From a virus: DNA of 25,322 nucleotides. This document shows, in pieces, positions 20,208 through 25,322 of the stretch. The notes beneath the pieces are model-generated. The model did not search any database, was not told the origin of the DNA, and saw nothing but the letters and a program-made list of their open reading frames with translations. The stretch spans positions 1-25,322 of IMG/VR virus record IMGVR_UViG_3300020437_001054, one strand, 5' to 3'. The translations under genes were made by a program, and so were the position numbers. Each line of letters opens with the position of its first letter. Positions within the stretch are counted from its first letter, which is position 1.

Positions 20208-23200
20208 TTATGACCAATTTGTGTCTACGTTACCTAGTAAACCATCTTGTTCAGCTGATCTCAATCCACTACACAATAGATCCTTTAGAACATGAACAGA
20301 TACTTTATTAAGATTTGTTTCTTCACTCAATAGATCTGCATGACGTTTTACTACAGCTGATAGGGATACATACCCTTCTTTTGCACTACGTTCTACCAAT
20401 CTTTCTATAGCTGTAGTTGCTCCAATCCCTCTATGGATTTGACCTTGAACCATTCCGGTACGTTGTGGCTCTGACAATGCTCTTACAATAAGCTCATTTT
20501 GTTTCTCAATAATAGATCTCAATTCCGTTACTTCTGTAGGAAGAGTTTCTTTTACTACTTCTGTAACTTCTTTGGTATCATTCATTGTACTATTAGATCT
20601 TGATTCTAGTTTTTCAATTCTTTCAGATAATGGTTTTAAACCTTCTGAAATTGATCGACCTATAAGATCAGCCAAGTTTTTCATATCGTTATCATTCATG
20701 GAATTCTCCTTTATGTTTTCTGTTGATAGTATAACATTATTTTCTTCAATTAAATTTTCTTTTTTATTTTCTTGTTTGTTATCCCTTAATTCGGGCGTTT
20801 CTTTTTCAAACTTTGCATAATACTGACTCAATACATTATATATAGCTTCTCTTTCATCTTCCGGTACATCAACACCACCTCTAGCACCATTTAAAGCTCC
20901 CATAGCTGCTCTTACTCCATTCCATACTACTCTCAACTCTCCATTAATCATCAAAGCAATTGGAAGTTTATAAGCTGCTTTTGTTTCCGGATTAGCCTCA
21001 CTATCCATGTATAAGTGTGCCATAGCATAACGATCCCAATTATCTAAACCCTCACCTAATACTTCATCTTGTGTCGTTGTATTCCATTCAAAAGGTACGT
21101 CTTCAGCTGCTAAAGGCATATTATCATTAAAAGGCATTACATCTCTACCCTCTAATTTATCAAATGGACTATTTTCTATACTTTCCGGTGTAGCTGCCAA
21201 TTCTGTTTCCTCATCATCATTTGAAGCCATAATTGGTTCGTCTACTATACTATTATGATCCAATTCTCTATTCTCTGTTCTCTCATTTGCCAACTCATCA
21301 AATTTCATTTTTGAAGCTTCCATGACTTCCTTCATGTACTCTTCCATAAACTTCTCCATTTGCTCTTTCATTTTCTCTTTCATCTCTTCATGTTCCATGA
21401 GTTGTTCCATACCTTCCTTCATTTTCTCTTTCATCTCATGATCCATTAATTGTTCCATTTCCTCTTTCATCTTTTCTTCATAATGAGAATTCATTTCTTC
21501 TATCATTTCTTCTTTCATTTTTTCCTTCATTTCTTCTTCAAGATGACCACCCATATTCATTCTCTCTTTTTCAAAAGTAATGATATACTTATCCTCTGTT
21601 TCTTGTATCTCTGAAATACTTCTATTTGATATTTTATCTGACTCTTTGCGTACTAAATCTTCCACTTCTATCTTTTTGACTTCGGTGGATTCTTCCTTCG
21701 CTTGTTCTAATATCTCTTTTGATTTTGTTTCCATTTGTGATCTCCAATTTGTTAGTATTGTTGAAATAAGTGTACTATCTTTTGAATAAGTAGCCAACCC
21801 AACACTATCCGGATTAGCTGGGGCTCTCGTTATAGCAAGATGATCTAATGTCACTGACTTAATGATAACTCTCTCTATCTCACCTTCCATATTCTCTATG
21901 ACTTCCATATCATTAAACCAACCACCTATAGATTGACCTATAGGTTCTCCCCTTCTCAATCTTTTTACTAACTCTCTCGCTATAGCGTCTTCTCCATATA
22001 ATCTAGATCTAACCAGTAAACTATACTGTTTATCTCTATCATTATGTGGACTCACTACATCATCTTGTCTTATGTCAGCTTCATAAGTACGACCGATCAC
22101 CTCATCCCATTCAGCCATACCACCATTAGCTCTACTTGTATGTCTTGGTAATAATGGAATTCCTTTGGTCATTTGCTCTTGCATTTCCATTAATGCGTTA
22201 TAACTCATTTCCGTTCCATAACTATCTATGGAAGTACTACTAGCGATACCTTCAATAGAATAATACTTAGCTGGTCTTCCTCTTCCATTAATCGCCCTTA
22301 ATGATTCTTCTACGTCTATCTCTTCATCATTCTCATCAAAAGCTCTTACATTTATATCATTCATTCCAAACTGTATTCTATCTCTTCCCTCTATTCGATA
22401 AACCTTTGAACCATTCCTATTTATCTCACCCACACAACGAAACTCTAAACTTTCTGTTCCCATTTTTCTATCCTCTTGTTTGTTTATCTCTTCCCTTATT
22501 AAATCTTTCATGTACTTCTCTCCCCTCGATCCTATTACATACCACTTCATTTGTGCAACAACACCAGCTAACCTAAAATCCTCAAAATGCCTAGCTCCCC
22601 AAGCTTCTCGAAGTCTTATAGCCTCTTCGTCTGTTTCACTCTCTACGACCCCACCTTGATCTAAAACTTTTGTCAATCTACTATATTGTTTGTTGCCTAA
22701 TATATTTCCACCACGTTCCCATATACTTGGATAATCTGACTTTATCATATCAGCGAAATCACGATCAAATATGGGATACTCACTATTCCGTAATGATACT
22801 TTTAAATCATCACCGGACTTAGGAAAGTTTGTAGGATCTACATCACCTACTGCTCTATCCCCTTCTCCACTCATAGGGTGACTCTTAGGCAATAAATCAG
22901 TGTCATGCTTGCCACTTCTAAATCTACCATTCCTCAACGCATATAAAAAACTGTTTATCCGAGCAATAGCCCACTGTTGAGCTGAGGTTACTGTGGGGCG
23001 AACACTCTCCGGATTTGTATTGTAAGCTCCGATCCCTCTCCAATATACCATAGCTAAAGTTGGTGGGGTTGTTCTCTTACTATTATCCGATCCTACCTCT
23101 TCATTATGCTCTTTTGCTTTATTATCAACGACCTTCTTTGTGGTTTCATTCAAAGCCTCATAAGCTTCCTTCTTGGTCTTAAATCTATCCTCTTGACGTT

Positions 23201-23732
23201 GATGTATCATATCCTCTGTACTTTCTTCGTCTTCACTATCTCTTTCTGTAGATCGACCCTCTGAAATAAAAGATATCTCTCCACCCATTCCACTATGATT
23301 TACACAATAATAATATAATGTCGGTGTTTCATTAGAAGTGTTTAATACTAATTGATGTTCCCTTGTTCCTACTTCTCCTATCCTTTCAACACCAGTTGTA
23401 TATTCAACTCCACCATTATGAGTACCATCTTGTGTAATACTAAAAGCCATTTGATGATTTATGTTACTCTCAGCTTGTTGCATAAATACATACTTGAATC
23501 CACTTAACAAAGACAACCTTTCATGCCTTTTTCCATTCATATAATACTTGCCACTTACTACACTAACATATAATCTTCTATCATACTCATCTGAATCAAT
23601 CCCACCACTAGGAACTTTATCTATAAAAATATCTCCTACCGATCCGTCTAATTCTCGAATTGAATAATCTCCACTCTTCAAGACTTCTCGTAAAGCTGTT
23701 TCTAATACTGTTGATGATATAAACATTTTCAT
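20208..23732 (-). CDS. Prohead protease-scaffold polyprotein with cupredoxin-like N-terminus
   Basis: A 1174-residue protein, far longer than a typical prohead protease (about 200-250). The ATG at 23732 is chosen: GGA lies nine bases upstream, and the GTG at 23750 has none. Parts in order: a cupredoxin-like domain (about 60-160; H93 and C143-x2-H146-x2-M149 in YYYCVNHSGMGG); an uncharacterised module (about 195-420; RGIGAYNTNPESVRPTV and WERGGNILGN); the S78/U35 protease (about 430-645) with YSIEGIASS, PLLPRH, SIGGWF and LDHLAITRAPANP; a Met/Glu/Lys coiled coil (about 729-814); a module with GVRAAMGALNGARGGVDVP (about 900-985); and a C-terminal scaffold-like helical part. It would assemble with the capsid protein in the prohead and cut itself. 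The individual call for the protease is firm; the roles of the other modules are inferred. Confidence 0.88.
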   Translation of the reverse strand: MKMFISSTVLETALREVLKSGDYSIRELDGSVGDIFIDKVPSGGIDSDEYDRRLYVSVVSGKYYMNGKRHERLSLLSGFKYVFMQQAESNINHQMAFSITQDGTHNGGVEYTTGVERIGEVGTREHQLVLNTSNETPTLYYYCVNHSGMGGEISFISEGRSTERDSEDEESTEDMIHQRQEDRFKTKKEAYEALNETTKKVVDNKAKEHNEEVGSDNSKRTTPPTLAMVYWRGIGAYNTNPESVRPTVTSAQQWAIARINSFLYALRNGRFRSGKHDTDLLPKSHPMSGEGDRAVGDVDPTNFPKSGDDLKVSLRNSEYPIFDRDFADMIKSDYPSIWERGGNILGNKQYSRLTKVLDQGGVVESETDEEAIRLREAWGARHFEDFRLAGVVAQMKWYVIGSRGEKYMKDLIREEINKQEDRKMGTESLEFRCVGEINRNGSKVYRIEGRDRIQFGMNDINVRAFDENDEEIDVEESLRAINGRGRPAKYYSIEGIASSTSIDSYGTEMSYNALMEMQEQMTKGIPLLPRHTSRANGGMAEWDEVIGRTYEADIRQDDVVSPHNDRDKQYSLLVRSRLYGEDAIARELVKRLRRGEPIGQSIGGWFNDMEVIENMEGEIERVIIKSVTLDHLAITRAPANPDSVGLATYSKDSTLISTILTNWRSQMETKSKEILEQAKEESTEVKKIEVEDLVRKESDKISNRSISEIQETEDKYIITFEKERMNMGGHLEEEMKEKMKEEMIEEMNSHYEEKMKEEMEQLMDHEMKEKMKEGMEQLMEHEEMKEKMKEQMEKFMEEYMKEVMEASKMKFDELANERTENRELDHNSIVDEPIMASNDDEETELAATPESIENSPFDKLEGRDVMPFNDNMPLAAEDVPFEWNTTTQDEVLGEGLDNWDRYAMAHLYMDSEANPETKAAYKLPIALMINGELRVVWNGVRAAMGALNGARGGVDVPEDEREAIYNVLSQYYAKFEKETPELRDNKQENKKENLIEENNVILSTENIKENSMNDNDMKNLADLIGRSISEGLKPLSERIEKLESRSNSTMNDTKEVTEVVKETLPTEVTELRSIIEKQNELIVRALSEPQRTGMVQGQIHRGIGATTAIERLVERSAKEGYVSLSAVVKRHADLLSEETNLNKVSVHVLKDLLCSGLRSAEQDGLLGNVDTNWS

Positions 23733-23790
23733 AATACTTTTTCCATACACTCTTATAACATATTTTTTTATATTATGATCTCATTCTTTT

Positions 23791-25263
23791 TTAATCCAAA
23801 ACTGTTTCATCATAATCAGTAGGTTTTACCGGTTCAACTGTTACCTCTACCCTTCCACCGTCTAAATCACTACTTCCACCCTCTAAACTTATACTATCAG
23901 CTTCTCCTAAATTCTGTACCGGTGTAGGCATACCAGCTACTTCCATTGTTGCTACATCACCACCAAATATAGGCAATAATCCCAATTCTTCTCTTACCTC
24001 ATTCCTCGTCATTACTCCATTCCTTACATATATCTGATGTTTCGTTGCTAACTTTTGCATGTCATCTGCATTTAATCTAGCTTCTCTATCAAATCTAAAT
24101 CTAATCTCCTTCGCTATCTCATTCCCAAACAACAAAGGCAATACCCTTGTATTTATTTTTGATTGTAACAATTCTAATATCGGTGTCACCAAATGACTAC
24201 TAGAAACATCCAATTGAGCTTGAGCTGTCGCTCTATTTATTCCGTCACTTATACCCATTTCTACAGGTTGCACTCCAAAAACACGATATACAGCTCTCCT
24301 AATATCACCTATCAACTCTCTCATTTCTATATCTTTGGGTGTCCTCTTTAACTCTAACCACTTCGCACCTACACCACTCGGATCCGGTGTCGTCATTACC
24401 CTTATCTTATGATCTTGACCCCTCAACATTTGCATATCTGCTTTAGCTTCATTTGCCGCCCTTCCACTTATACCAGCTAATACTAAAATGCCCGGCGGTA
24501 TCTCATCAGCATCCAAACTCAACATAGCATGTTGACTACCTCGCATTAATGCTATTACTTCATTTACCAAAGCTTCTAATAACGGATTTCCTATATTATC
24601 CGTTGTATTCGGATATAAACTAAAAAATAATAACTGATTAGGTTTAAACTTGATTACACTCGTAGGAGTTGATCCCATTGTACCAACATAATCACCATTA
24701 CTATACATGTTCTGTTCATAATTGATTATCCTTCCATGTTCATTCATTACAGGATTTACTGTGGATCCTCGCAAGGGTACTAACTCACTTAACTGTTTGT
24801 TCTTATCATAAACTATCTCTATAGCTCCCCTATCATATACCAGTACATCAGTTAAAAATGCCGTCATAATCTCTTGCCATGTATCTCCATTCTTACTAGG
24901 CATACTTAAAAATGATGTTCCACTCTTACATATATCACTTAAATCCTTCCACCCTTCCTCTTGTGGTGATCTCTTCGGTTCTACTACCCAATCAAATGTA
25001 GCTACTCTCCTTACTATACTATCTATAGAAGCCCTTACATCACTACAACGTCTATATATCTCCCACAATTGACCGTCTGATAACTCCCTTGTTGTTCTCT
25101 CATAATCTCCACCATATAGAACATCACTGCCACCATACAAATCCGTATAATAATGCAAACCCTTTCTAGCTCTATTTGCTATTCCACCCCACGAACCACG
25201 ATCTATTCGCTCTAATGTCTTTTTTCCTATCTCTATCCTTCTATTTGCTATCTTTATACTCAT
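23791..25263 (-). CDS. Portal protein
   Basis: A 490-residue protein that forms the dodecameric DNA gateway at the capsid vertex. It has the portal architecture: an N-terminal wing (LWEIYRRCSDVRASIDSIVR), a segment with YDRGAIEIVYDKNKQLSELV and a strand with LVPLRGSTVNP, then NQLLFFSLYPNTTDNIGNPL, a long clip-stem helix (EALVNEVIALMRGSQHAM), and the C-terminal GINRATAQAQLDV and NGVMTRNEVREELGL motifs that are hallmarks of HK97-type portals. The ATG at 25263 is preferred to the GTG at 25266 because GGAG lies six bases before it. The tail is Asp/Glu-rich. It precedes the protease/scaffold polyprotein, the normal order. Confidence 0.92.
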   Translation of the reverse strand: MSIKIANRRIEIGKKTLERIDRGSWGGIANRARKGLHYYTDLYGGSDVLYGGDYERTTRELSDGQLWEIYRRCSDVRASIDSIVRRVATFDWVVEPKRSPQEEGWKDLSDICKSGTSFLSMPSKNGDTWQEIMTAFLTDVLVYDRGAIEIVYDKNKQLSELVPLRGSTVNPVMNEHGRIINYEQNMYSNGDYVGTMGSTPTSVIKFKPNQLLFFSLYPNTTDNIGNPLLEALVNEVIALMRGSQHAMLSLDADEIPPGILVLAGISGRAANEAKADMQMLRGQDHKIRVMTTPDPSGVGAKWLELKRTPKDIEMRELIGDIRRAVYRVFGVQPVEMGISDGINRATAQAQLDVSSSHLVTPILELLQSKINTRVLPLLFGNEIAKEIRFRFDREARLNADDMQKLATKHQIYVRNGVMTRNEVREELGLLPIFGGDVATMEVAGMPTPVQNLGEADSISLEGGSSDLDGGRVEVTVEPVKPTDYDETVLD

Positions 25264-25283
25264 CACTATCTCCTTTTTTCTCT

Positions 25284-25292
25284 ATTATATCA
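25284..25292 (-). promoter_or_regulatory. Candidate late promoter, extended -10 (portal)
   Basis: Minus strand TGATATAAT, 20 bases before the portal start and directly after the stop of the upstream gene. The same nine bases stand before the tape measure and 15684 genes. Confidence 0.4.
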
Positions 25293-25322
25293 CTATCCAA
25301 ATGTTCCATTCATATTCATCAT
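25293..25322 (-). CDS. Possible C-terminal end of an upstream gene
   Basis: Ten codons from the window edge read MMNMNGTFG and end with TAG 24 bases before the portal start. In this position a large terminase subunit would be expected, but the fragment is too short to show it. It may also be non-coding. Confidence 0.3.
   Translation of the reverse strand: MMNMNGTFG

Noticed and set aside
1-25322. tRNA genes, CRISPR array, integrase, attachment site, insertion sequence
   Set aside because: No cloverleaf, evenly spaced repeat, recombinase motif or terminal inverted repeat with a transposase could be found on either strand.

Overview
This window is part of the genome of a tailed double-stranded DNA phage (Caudoviricetes), most likely a siphovirus. 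The DNA is AT-rich (about one third G+C by eye) and gene-dense, with no tRNA, rRNA, integrase or insertion sequence seen. The tail genes run tail terminator, tail tube, assembly chaperone, tape measure with no sheath gene between them, which fits a long non-contractile tail. The host cannot be named. The purple-sulphur or plant-like copper-protein signature at the start of the protease polyprotein is a domain I know mainly from marine phage proteins, so a marine bacterial host is a reasonable guess only.

Layout, read in the direction of late transcription (right to left, minus strand): a 10-codon tail of an unknown upstream gene, portal (25263-23791), a very large protease/scaffold polyprotein (23732-20208), major capsid protein (20180-19176) with a terminator behind it, then three small head or head-tail joining genes (19059-17917). 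After an interruption comes a mixed minus-strand block (16872-13608): a helical protein, a degenerate SGNH-hydrolase-like protein, a small unknown, a virion-like protein, a small helix-turn-helix protein and a membrane protein pair. After a second interruption come a three-domain glycosyltransferase (9739-6953), the gp10-like protein, tail terminator, a Com-like zinc-ribbon protein, tail tube, a tail assembly chaperone with a probable -1 frameshift product, and the tape measure protein, which runs off the left edge.

The two interruptions are plus-strand islands. One (17087-17911) has an HNH endonuclease and an unknown gene. The other (9928-13605) has the most interesting set: a DpdA-like tRNA-guanine-transglycosylase homologue, QueC and QueE in one overlapping operon. 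Together these point to replacement of guanine in the phage DNA by a 7-deazaguanine such as preQ0, which protects against restriction. QueD, FolE and QueF are not in the window and would come from elsewhere in the phage or from the host.

Two transcription signals separate the modules. The plus-strand islands, and the minus-strand gene at 16872, use TTGNAN-17 bp-TATAAT-type promoters followed by an identical CAACGGAG ribosome site exactly six bases from the start codon. Several minus-strand structural genes instead have TGATATAAT (extended -10) upstream and AGGAG-type ribosome sites. Convergent junctions carry hairpins that contain or overlap both stop codons. The palindromic tetranucleotides are strongly skewed (CCGG common; GGCC, GCGC and CGCG almost absent), which is worth testing against the modification hypothesis.
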